Below are positions 1 through 8,844 of a DNA stretch of 27,187 bases, one piece after another. The stretch comes from Rhodocollybia butyracea (Eukaryota > Basidiomycota > Agaricomycetes > Agaricales > Omphalotaceae): positions 1 to 27,187 of the forward strand of contig JADNRY010000768.1 of NCBI GenBank assembly GCA_015501585.1, read 5' to 3'. The notes beneath the pieces were generated by a model. It was not told where the DNA came from, searched no databases, and saw nothing but the letters and a program-made list of their open reading frames with translations. The translations under genes and the position numbers were made by a program. The stretch's first letter is position 1, and every line of letters starts with the position of its first letter.

Positions 1-102
1 CAGTGAGAGTGACAGGATTGTGACCCTCTTAAATAACCATATCAGTAACCTTTGTAAAGGCAGCTCTGACAATTATTGGTGACCTTTAGAATGGTCTGAC
101 AG

Positions 103-1252
103 AATCAGCTGGAAGGTGTCAACACTAATGCTTATTGCACCATTATTGTTGCATACAACAAACATTCACGCTTCCATCCCCGGCCGTCTATCAGGAGTTT
201 CTTCCCCAATCTGACCACCAAGGTAGGATCATTGGATTCTATCTTTTTTTCTAGAATATTAATAATATCTTCTCAGGATTTCAAGTCCCGCAATGAAGAA
301 GGGAATCTTCCATGGGGTTGGGATCCTGAGCTCCGCCATCTTGCTCTTGCTCCTGCCATTAACACTGGCAAAGTTTTGTTAGGCTTCAGAGACCTCATGC
401 AGATGAACTCTGTCCCTCCCATGGTAAGCTAACCGTTTTCTTTGTGTAGGTTGACTAATTAACTCTTCTGGTTTTAGCCTGTGTGCCATGGACATCCTGA
501 AAGCTGTTTGGAGTGTGCCGGCTGCAAGAAGCTGGAGGATTCATGCGACTTTGGGTGCGACAGGCGTGGTCACCGTAAATTGGCCCCTCGTTGTAATAAC
601 TGTGCTAAAGGCCACCAGTTCTGTTTGGATAGTAGTACTCTACCACTGCCTAAGTATTTGAACTTGCTCAACAGTGCTTATCCCTTCACGGTACAATCTC
701 CTGACAGTGTGTCCTTTCCAATGCTTTCCTTTTACTATACTAATTTTAGATTTTTAAGACCTCCAGCACCTTCTTCAATCCATGACTTGTACTCACGCGG
801 CTGTTAACCATGCCATTGCCCTGCAGGAGACTCTGGACCAACTGGAGGACACCTTGTCAACCACTATGGGATATGAGCTTCAGGAACTCCGTACCATCTG
901 CAAGAATCCAGTGGTCTTCCTCGACACTATGGCATCAACGATCCCTAGCCAGCGTGTCTCATTCGAGGACTGGATTGCCCTCTGTTCACTCCTGAACTGG
1001 GACTTGCCACAAAATTTCCAGAACTTGGATGAGTGCCATGCTTTCCTCAACAGCATCATTCATGCAGGTGCCGCCAACAAGCCTTTTCACACTCCGACTC
1101 TGGTCCCAGCCTCGGCTTCTCCTTCTGCAACCACCATTGCTAGTGGTGTTCCTTCTGGAAGGGATACGGCTGAGGAGTCCTCTGTGGCTGCCAAGTTATT
1201 CCCAGAGGCTGAGGTACCTGTGGCGGCAGGTAGTGGAGTGGTCTCCCAGTGA
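103..1252 (+). CDS. Cysteine-rich hypothetical protein, 5' partial
   Basis: I do not recognise the family. A consistent exon chain reads 103-222, 277-423, 478-690 and 767-1252 (stop TGA), all phase 0, giving about 321 residues. The introns are 223-276, 424-477 (branch TGACTAAT) and 691-766 (branch TACTAAT). More exon must lie upstream: bases 2-19 are open, and a GT at 20 with an acceptor at 101-102 would join in frame, but that donor is weak. The third exon holds a dense cysteine array (CLECAGC, then C-x6-C, C-x3-C, and CNNC-x6-C), which looks like a metal-binding or disulphide module but matches no zinc-finger class I can name. The fourth exon is an acidic, probably helical segment with a proline/serine/alanine-rich tail. 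Gene reality is likely from the codon-consistent splicing; function is unknown. The next gene downstream also carries a Cys-x2-Cys cluster. Confidence 0.6.
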
Positions 1253-2147
1253 ATGGTTGCGGCGGTTAACCCTGCCAAGATCACTGTTTGCTGGAATTGT
1301 GGGTTTGGTTGCTGGTATAGTCTCTGGACTTTAAATTTTTCTGTTTGTTTATCATTGTGCGCCCCCTTCTGGGGCTTTTCTTTTACTCTCTTTAGGTTAC
1401 ATAGATCCCTCTAGGGTAGTTTACAATATCTATCTTCCCCGAACAAGGGGACAGTAAATTCTTTGTCTCCTTATGAGACATATCGGGCTCTTAGTATTTT
1501 ATTAGGTAGAGCACCTTTTAAAATACTTGTATATACTAAAATGCTCAATCAAAAGACCTTCGGGTCACTGTATATTTTTCTTTTGCTGTGTGAACCTAAG
1601 TTTTCTGAGAGCAAGTTGTAGTTATAGTAAAATTTATCCTAAACCAAAGCGCTAGCCTTGTCCTAGGCATAATAAGATTATAATAAATACAATTTTTAAA
1701 CAGAGAGGGGCTTACAGTCCTCATGATTGGACTAAGTGCGTGCGCTAGCCAAGTCAATGATGGTCGGACTTAGTCAATTCTGTTGGCTAGCTTAGTTGGG
1801 AAATGCCCTGACTTTGATTTTGATGAATTTAGGCTATTCTGATACAGCTAGCCAACTACTTTTATGCTGTTTTGATCTTCCCTATTTCGGAATTTGTCAG
1901 CTAGTCATTGTTTTAGATATTCTGTCATCCATGTGCCGCAATTTCTCTTTGGCCAATCATAAGCCTATAAATTCGCAAAATTATTGTACAATTTCTCTAA
2001 GTGCTTGCCTATACTGTTTATCCCTCCCCCCAATGAAAAATCTCAACTGTCCTCAATTGGCTAGCTGGTTAAAAGATGTTCATCCAGCGGCGTATAAAGG
2101 CTAGTCTCATAACTGGACCATTCTTTACCTTCATAGGCCATACTATC
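1253..2147. other. Intergenic region with repeated GCTAGCCAA motifs
   Basis: This AT-rich stretch between two co-oriented genes holds no convincing coding region. Four of six copies of the 9-mer GCTAGCCAA (or its complement TTGGCTAGC) in this neighbourhood lie here, at 1744, 1783, 1847 and 2057. TATA-like stretches sit near 1966 (CTATAAAT) and 2092 (GTATAAAGG), the latter about 55 bp upstream of the next ATG. It most likely contains the 3' end of the first gene and the promoter of the second. Confidence 0.4.
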
Positions 2148-2935
2148 ATGACTACTCCTCAGAGTAACACTTCCTCAACGCTCCCCAAAGAGAAGAACTA
2201 CATGGAACAGTACTTCGACACTCTCAAGCTCACCATGGAGCAGGTACTGAGCGCAACTGCACAGTTCTGACTAGCTCAGGTCGACAGGCAGCCTACCAGT
2301 GGCAAATTTTTCAGTAAGCTAGCCAAGCATACCACTGTGCATGTCAACCAGCTTGTAACTAAACTCATCTCATTAGCTATCGCATGCTTAATTAATGGAA
2401 TACCAGAGCAAGCCTCTCAAAAAGTCCCAAGTCCTCAAGGTCCCCAAGAATGTTGACATGCTCAAGGGTGCTCAACTCGCCCTTAACAAGGCTTGCATTG
2501 CAAATGCTATCATCTGTGGACAGTGGTCCAAAGATGATATCCATATTCATAATTTCATAGCCTCACTAAGGCAACTCCAGGCAAGTGCAAGATCAGGCTT
2601 AATCAGGCTTACTCACATACTTCCTAATGTGTGTTCAGGAAGCTGAGGCTGCAAGGGCTGGAACTCCTCTCACTGGTACAATACTAGTTACTTCATAAGT
2701 TTGCTTCTGCTAACTGGGTGCAGTTCCTTTGGTTGACAATGGTGCGACTCCGCCTGAGAATATGGACTATGTTACAAAGGAGGCTGCGCTCAGAAAGCTA
2801 ATATTCAAACATAATACAGGAGACACTGCACCGACTAGCACACCCAGCAAGAAGTCTAGCTTGACCATTAAAACAGCTAGCCAACCCAACAAGCCTACCA
2901 AGACGGCCCCCATTGGCATTGACAATGATGAAGAG

Positions 2936-3121
2936 GTTAGTGACCTGTTATTTATGATTGGTGAGATGAAACTCATCTCAAATGTCTTATAGATGGCCAA
3001 TCCGGTAAGTCACTTTGCAATTTGTAAGATGAAACTAATTGCAAACAACTCAGCTTGTGGACACGGTGTGTAGACTCTACTAACGAGATTTGTGAGATGA
3101 AACTAATCTTGTATAACCTAG
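2936..3121 (+). repeat. Three related introns separated by 12-nt microexons
   Basis: Introns 2936-2992, 3005-3053 and 3066-3121 share the core GAGATGAAACT or AAGATGAAACT, followed by CAT or AAT, which also supplies the branch site (ACTAAT). The exons between them (2993-3004 and 3054-3065) are exactly 12 nt each, so they add four codons apiece and keep phase 0. The pattern suggests either tandem duplication of an exon-intron unit or copies of an introner-like element. Confidence 0.55.
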
Positions 3122-3225
3122 TCCGCCGAGGTCGTTCCTGACAGTGAAGACAAAGGAGGTTCTGTAAGCAAGGCTCATAGCAAGAAGAACAAGAAAACTC
3201 ATAATTCCGCCAAGGCTGTTAAGCA

Positions 3226-3245
3226 TAGTGTATGGCACGGGTTGG
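3226..3245 (+). repeat. Left terminal inverted repeat of hAT element
   Basis: It begins TAGTGTATGGCACGGG and matches the right end inverted, with 2 mismatches in 20. Confidence 0.8.
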
Positions 3246-3477
3246 CCGGGTTCAGTCGGGTATCGGGCCGACTGACTGAGCCGGTTCGGGACGGGGCTAG
3301 CTCTTCACACCCGAGTCCCGCCCGATTAACCTGATTATCTGACTTAGGTTTGGCGCTCAATGCGCCTTCCGCCCCCTACCTCAGATTTGCTTCCGTATTA
3401 CTCAATACTATATAGTATATACCCACGGTAGATAGATAAAATGCAAAAAAAATCTGTGCACTCCATCTGTATCTCAG

Positions 3478-6461
3478 ATGGGTACTCGAAAAAAAATTAA
3501 ACAAACCCTTCAAAAAGCTGTTAGAGGCAGAAAGCGGCAACGCGTTGAGAGTGGTCAGTAAATCTCTAACAACATATTCTATTACTCACCTTTTTGCCAG
3601 ATGATGGGGAGTCTGAGCAAGGCCTCGCACCCTCGGATACTGAACAATCGATCATTGAGGTTTCCGATGAGGAAAACATAGATACGCCATCAAAAGAGGA
3701 GATTGTTGAAAAAATCCGTCTGTAATTCAATTCTTCTTGGTTACTTGACTACTTACACTTCGATAGGAGCCCAGGTACAAAAAAGGAAAGCACCGATCTA
3801 TGCATTCTTCCACGCCGACCCCGATGTCGATTTTGATAGTGATGGTACAGCAGAGTACGTCACTTTCAGCTGTGCAGCATGCCAAACTACAGACAAAGCC
3901 TCGACAGGTACTCCCATTTTGAAATATAAGAACTGGATATGACTTACATTTTGTAGGTGCCCTTATATGCCACGCAAAAAGCTGTTGGGGTGATGAAGCC
4001 GTGAGTGCTGTTCAGCAATACAAAAGCCTAGATAAGGCACGAGAGGCTATCAGAAAAATCAGGAAGAAAAGTCAGAGTAAACTTACTGCTGCGCTCCGTA
4101 CTGTAAAAGGATGGGCGAAGTCATTTTCGACTCAGCCGCCCACCAAAAAATCTATTCGGTTTGTGTCTCACCTTTGTAACACAAGTTTGTGCCCTGAATT
4201 GAATATATATCAGTGTCGTTACTGCAAGATGGGTCTCAGAGGCAGCACGTCCATTTCGTCTGGTTGAAGATCATTGTTATTGCTGGCTTCAACGAGAAGG
4301 GCGACCTACGCAATATATCCCAAGTAAGGAGACTGTCTCGCGTGACGTCAAGCATTTGTATCAACAAACAAAAGAAAAGCTTGCCCAGGAGCTTCAGGTC
4401 AGTATATTTTCTACTCGAGAAGTGCAGAAATGAATAAATCCCACAGGCGCATGATGGGGAGATTCCGATTGCAATTGACTGTTGGACTTCGCCCAACCAT
4501 TGTGCATGGATGAGCATCACAACATCGAGGACTCGAAAGGGTACAGGTGGACCCGAAGAACTCGTCACTCACCTACTGGTGTTGAGCTTCCCTGCTCTCA
4601 TTCTGCTGTCAACATGGCCGAAGCACTTGCAAAAGTCTTGACCGACTATGGCATTGCAGATAAGGTTAGTTCCAATGTTTTTCCCCTGACAGTTGTACTA
4701 ACATACCACAGATTATCTTGGTTACCTGCGACAATGTGTCTGCAAACACGGCCATGTTTGAGGAGCTAGCCCGCATTCTCCCCACATTTGGCGGACTAAA
4801 AGCTCATGTTCATTGCTTTGCGCATACCATAAACCTGACCGCAAAAGGAGTCCTTCGGCCTTTCGAGTCCAAAAAGCCAAAGAATAACGCCTCCCAATCT
4901 GAAGCTGATATCGAGGCTGCGGAATTAGCTGGGGTGGCCAACGAGCTTGGTTTAGAAGAGCTTCAAATGGAGCTGCAAGACCTCGAGGTCAACGGCGAAC
5001 AGCCAGGGATGATCTTGAGGGTTTTGTTGATGTGTTGGATGAGATGATGGCCAGCGAACGAGAGGAATGGATGAAGGCCGTGAAGCCTTTACGTTTGGCG
5101 TTGGTCAAGGTGCGTGCTCACCAGTGTTCATCAAAGGTTAAATTTTCATCCTTACTAAAGCGCTTATAATTACAGTGTCGTCGTATTTCCTTCAAGATCA
5201 TTCACTCACCCACTCTGCTCTTGCCTCGATGGCGTGACACCGTCCTGGGCACCGAATTCAAAGACCGTGTCCTTCCTCGTGATGTTGCGACTCGCTGGAA
5301 CTCTACATATGATATGCTCTCTGCTTTTGTGGAAATGAAGACCATGGTTGTACAATTCTTAGACCGCGCTTCAAATGGTCTTGCGGCATATACTCTAACG
5401 GAAGAAGAATGGGAGGCAATTGGTGACCTAGTCAAGGCTTTAAAGGTGTGTCTCACATCGTCTCAACAGCAAATTTGTGCTCACCGGATTTTTAGATTCT
5501 CAAGGACGCCACAACTTTCTTCTCTTCCAATGCACCTAACATCTCGGCTGTGATTCCAGCCATGGATGCCATTGACGAGGCCTTTGCCAGCGGAATAATC
5601 GACAATCAACAGCTTTGTGCGCCGCTCCGTCACGCGCTCAGCATTGGCAAGAAAACTCTCAATAAATACTACGCTCTGACTGACAATTCCGACATCTATT
5701 GTATCACTATGGGTACGTGTTTAGTTGGCTCATAGTATGTACCTTCTACACTCGCTTACAGAGAACTTTCAAGTTCTTCATCCATCATTCAAACTGAACT
5801 ACTTTACACGTCTCAACTGGCCCCAAGAATGGATTAACAAGGCCGAAAACATAACCCGCAACGTGTGGAGTTCACGGTACAAGCCTTCAGCATCTAATGC
5901 TCATGCAGCAGCATCTCCGGCCGTTGTATGTCTCCAGATCTAATTACGGTTGCTTTGTTTCTCTAATTTTTAACAGGTTTCTACTGCTACATCGTCGAAC
6001 TCCTTTTTCTCTCTCATGGCCAGGCAAACTCAGGCCGCAACACCATTGAGTGATGCTGATGAGCTGGATTGTTACCTTACAGATAGTTGTGTGCCCACCG
6101 AAGACCCACTGCGCTGGTGGATTATGAACCGTAAAGTATATCCTAACCTTGCAAAGCTTGCAATATCAACTCATAGTATCCCTGGTATGTCATCACTCCT
6201 CACTATTCTTCGGTTTTTTGACTCCGTGTTTGTATCTGAGCATCTGCTGTTTCTGTTGAACGAAGCTTCTCGCGTGGCCGTATTCTCATCTCACATCTTT
6301 GCAATTGTCTCCGTGCATTAACAATACATGCACTAATGTGCTTTGGGGACTGGTCTCGTCAGGACTTTGTTACCAACAAGGAGCTGGAGGACTTCCTAGG
6401 TAATACTGTAGCTAGAATCAATGACAATGCATCCAACTTGATTGACAATGATGATATATGA
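3478..6461 (+). pseudogene. hAT family transposase, 12 exons, frameshifted
   Basis: This would encode the cut-and-paste transposase of the surrounding element. Exons that join in frame are 3478-3553, 3601-3717, 3767-3907, 3957-4158, 4214-4397, 4447-4664, 4712-5109, 5176-5445, 5496-5712, 5762-5925, 5977-6184 and 6241-6461 (TGA). In order one sees a basic N-terminus (MGTRKKIKQ), a BED-like zinc finger (CAAC then CHAKSCW), RWVSEAARPF, the RNase-H-like core (IDCWTSPNH, TCDNVSANTAM, VHCFAHTINL, RDVATRWNSTYDM) and the C-terminal hAT dimerisation block (DPLRWW, SIPASAVSVERSFSRGR, MCFGDW). Two frame breaks are visible. In exon 6 the frame of IDCWTSPNH does not connect to that of LPCSHSAVNMAEAL (about 4575). 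In exon 7 a shift near 5005 separates NGEQP from DDLEGFVDVLDEMM. As assembled it is therefore not a full-length enzyme. Confidence 0.85.
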
Positions 6462-6650
6462 GCATAGTAGATATTTTTAATGTAGCACGAACTTGTATCT
6501 CATTGCTAGGTACAATAAATGAAGTTATTTTATCTTTTTAGCTAGACCGGGTGAACCCGGAACCCGAGGGCTCGGGAAACCCGGTCCCGAGTATCTCGGC
6601 TTCGGGTTTTTTGAACTGATCGGGACGGGCAGACCTTAAGAGTCCCGAAC

Positions 6651-6670
6651 CCGACCCGAGCCATACACTA
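6651..6670 (-). repeat. Right terminal inverted repeat of hAT element
   Basis: The complement reads TAGTGTATGGCTCGGG. It mirrors the left end and closes the transposon. Confidence 0.8.
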
Positions 6671-7082
6671 GTTCAACTTAAGCATAAAGCCCTTGTGAGT
6701 CGACTAGCCCTCCTGTCTCTACACTTTCTAAAGACTCAAACAGGAGCAGGACATCATTGCCCAGGTCAATGCTGCGATCCCCGACATTGAAGATGCTCCC
6801 TCTAAGGGCAAGGGTCAATTCCCTATCAAGCTAGTCCCTACTTGTATACTTATGGAAAAGACAATAGTCAGAGACAAGTTCGGGAGACTCAAATGGAACA
6901 GATTGTGGCTTACATAGTTGACCCAGGACAAGGGTATAATCCAAGGGGTATAGCATGTAATCCATGTAACAGGATACATCATTGCTGGAAGGCAATGGTA
7001 GTACACCATATGTGTAAACCTTGTAATTGACCCTCATCGTCGTTTCTACCTGTAGAGTACTTCGGAAAATGGGAGCCTTTAG

Positions 7083-7321
7083 GCGAGTTTGATGACAGTG
7101 GGCTCGAGTGAGTTGGTGGCGGCGGATTTGAGTTTGACAGTGGTAGGTGTTGTAAATACTCGGCGCAGGGAACTGAATAAGCCGTGAGGCTTGAGAGATA
7201 GAGGAGAACTGGATAACTACTTTAGATACTGGCTTTGGAGAGAGCCTTATATACTGTACATACTGTATAATATTGCTAATACGATGAGTAAGGATACGGA
7301 CATATGAACATACCGATCCGG
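7083..7321. other. Intergenic stretch, no gene seen
   Basis: It lies between convergent genes. A motif near 7088 (GACAGTGGGCTCGAGT) partly recurs at 7366-7395 inside the neighbouring gene's 3' end (GGCTCGAGT and GACAGTGGGCT), suggesting a small local duplication. Nothing else is recognisable. Confidence 0.4.
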
Positions 7322-8250
7322 CTACCTAATCTCCGGAGTTGCCACATCGGCAATATACAACAGTAGGCTCGAGTTACATGACAGTGGGCTTGCGTTTGAT
7401 GAGGGTAGGTAGAGACGATCCCAATCCCCAGAGAATATAGTACAATTCATATATATTGCCGTAATGGTTGAATGGTCATTAGCAGTGCTTTCGTGCACAT
7501 CTCCGCTGACGGCTTTGAATGCTGCACCATGAATAGAGAAATTTTCATTGTTAGAGAAGAGTTTGTTGATGTTCTGATCATGAGATGTGTTATCAACCAT
7601 AGAATCTTCTGGGACAGAGGAGGGGTTTGAAAAACGCCGCTGCATATCCTGCAGCTCAAAATGAGAAATAGAGTGAATATGATAAATACTCACTTCAGCA
7701 GTTGAACATATGATTGAGGTATCCATCCTGGGACACTGCCAGTTTGCCTTACTGCTCTCCACCATCCTATCCTCGAATCCTTATCCACTACTTGAAGGAT
7801 TTCACCTTGGCAGATAGAAAGATACACCGGGTCATCAGGGTAGTAGTCCTGCATGCAGCATACATCGAATACGGTTGAAAGGGTGTCAAAAGAGTCGTGC
7901 CCAGGATCTGGTGACTCATCTACCAGAACAGTGAGTATCCTCCTCACATTAGAAAAAATATGCTCACCAGGAAACTGAATACTTGACAATGAAATCCTGT
8001 TGGCACCTCCGAGCTCCCCTGTATCAACACTCCTTCCACTATTCGATAAATTCAGTGGTTCGGGATCTGGTTTCACAACAACAATGTCTGCTGAATTCTT
8101 GACATCGTTATTAGCTACAGAGTTAATTTCTGTGCATGTGACGAGATATGAGCCAAACCAATTCAAACCTTGAATATCGGAAGAAAGTGATTTTGGCACA
8201 GATTTACTGGCTCGATGGGCGCGAAGAGTGATCTTTTGTTTAGCCCCCAT
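7322..8250 (-). CDS. SH3-domain protein
   Basis: Reading the minus strand from ATG at 8250, exon 8250-7694 encodes 185 residues. The last 55 or so form an SH3 domain: ALYDY is replaced by QDYYPDDPVYLS, followed by GEILQVV, the WW pair in GWWRAV, and the ending GWIPQSYVQLL. SH3 domains bind proline-rich peptides and are typical of signalling and cytoskeletal scaffolds and Ras-type exchange factors. An intron 7693-7649 (GTGAGT...GCTGCAG) follows, and a polar S/N-rich exon 7648-7322 (DMQRRFSNPSSVPEDS..., ending TPEIR, TAG) is open. The two exons do not join in phase as written: one more G at the donor would fix it. The strict splice instead yields an unlikely hydrophobic tail ending at 7447. The start may not be real either, because the open frame extends upstream of this ATG. 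No exchange-factor domain follows, so this may be a truncated gene. Confidence 0.65.
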
Positions 8251-8844
8251 TAGCAGCCTGTGGTGTTTGTCCCCCGCGCCCTCTGTTCCCGCTTCTGAAT
8301 CGCTTTTTGTAGGCGTTCATGTTTGCTAGTAAGCGAAAGTATGCCTACGATGAACACTTGTACTATCTTGGTTTGTGAAGAAAGGGGACTTACCGACGAT
8401 CCTTCCGTCTTTGAGCAATTGGATCAGTATAGGTCATTATATTACGAGAAACATGAGGCAGCTCGGAAGGTGCAGTGTCTATCATCACATTCGCTGAACA
8501 GTCGTCGAAAACTAGGGAAAGATGAGCGTTCTGAACATTGTCTGGCTCAAAGTGGAACTACCAGTCGGAATGTATTCTCCCTGAAAGAAAAAAAACTGAG
8601 TGACATGCACAAGGTAGACTTCATCAAGAGCATACCGGGAACGCATTAGTGGTGTATGAAATAAGGAGGCAAGTCTAGCAGATTGTCATTGAGTTTTTTA
8701 TGAAGACAGCAAAGAGCGCTTGGCTCACCTTGCCGACTGCACCATCTCCTACGACGACACCTAATAACATAAATTAACTAATAACAACCACAAAGCCTTG
8801 CTATGACTCGTCCAACGAAGCAACCGACATTTAATAGGCTCCAT
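8250..8844 (-). CDS. Truncated Rho/Rac-like small GTPase
   Basis: Six exons on the minus strand join without a break: 8844-8829, 8760-8729, 8674-8636, 8580-8562, 8511-8394 and 8325-8250 (TAA). The N-terminus MEPIKCVVVGDGAVGKT is the G1/P-loop of the Rac/Cdc42 group. It is followed by CLLISYTTNAF, the switch I segment EYIPTVFD, and SANVMID. At the point where DTAGQE (G3) should come, the protein turns into a basic, helical segment (IAQRRKDRRKHERLQKAIQKREQRAR), so G3, G4 and G5 are absent. About 99 residues against roughly 190 for the family. Such a protein could bind a nucleotide poorly if at all. The stop overlaps the ATG of the SH3 frame (TAATG), and the run of five Gs just upstream (CGGGGGA) is where one extra base would fuse the two frames. 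It is either a pseudogene or the N-terminus of a GTPase-like/SH3 fusion. Confidence 0.7.

Larger units (their letters stand above)
3226..6670 (+). mobile_element. hAT (Ac-like) DNA transposon, 3445 bp
   Basis: The ends are terminal inverted repeats starting TAGTGTATGGC. Bases 3226-3245 and the complement of 6651-6670 agree at 18 of 20 positions, and the TAGNG start is the usual hAT end. About 100-150 bp inside each end is packed with CGGGT/CGGGAC-type repeats (ACCCG/GTCCCG on the other strand), the sort of subterminal array that hAT transposases bind. Flanking 8-mers are GTTAAGCA (3218-3225) and GTTCAACT (6671-6678), a degraded candidate target duplication (5 of 8). The interior carries a recognisable hAT transposase gene in plus orientation. 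The element sits in an exon of a host gene. Confidence 0.85.
2148..7082 (+). pseudogene. Many-exon hypothetical gene split by a hAT transposon
   Basis: The family is unknown. The ATG at 2148 opens a chain of short exons in one consistent frame: 2148-2243, 2292-2354, 2407-2580, 2639-2675, 2724-2935, 2993-3004, 3054-3065 and 3122-3225. The transposon (3226-6670) breaks the last of these. On its far side the frame resumes at 6671-6694 and 6744-about 6813, and tentatively 6918-6997 and 7056-7082. If one target-site copy is kept, the frame crosses the insertion without a shift, giving roughly 300 residues. Two exons are only 12 nt. Intron 2581-2638 appears to be GC-AG (CAG/GCAAGT). The middle of the protein is lysine/serine/threonine rich. 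The 3' part has a cluster CNPC, HHC, CKPC, which may be partly intronic. Splicing after 6813 is uncertain. As assembled, the gene is disrupted unless the element is removed. Confidence 0.6.

Noticed and set aside
1029..1334. Frame ending in a hydrophobic stretch (LFAGIVGLVAGIVSGL) after the stop of the first gene
   Set aside because: It could be a membrane tail reached by an extra intron, but no splice from the main frame with good borders was found.
8323..8649. Plus-strand 108-codon frame containing TDDPSVFEQLDQYRS, loosely like the LRDDP segment of Rho GTPases
   Set aside because: It lies opposite the well supported minus-strand GTPase exons and their splice sites; no other GTPase motif is found on the plus strand, so the likeness is probably chance.
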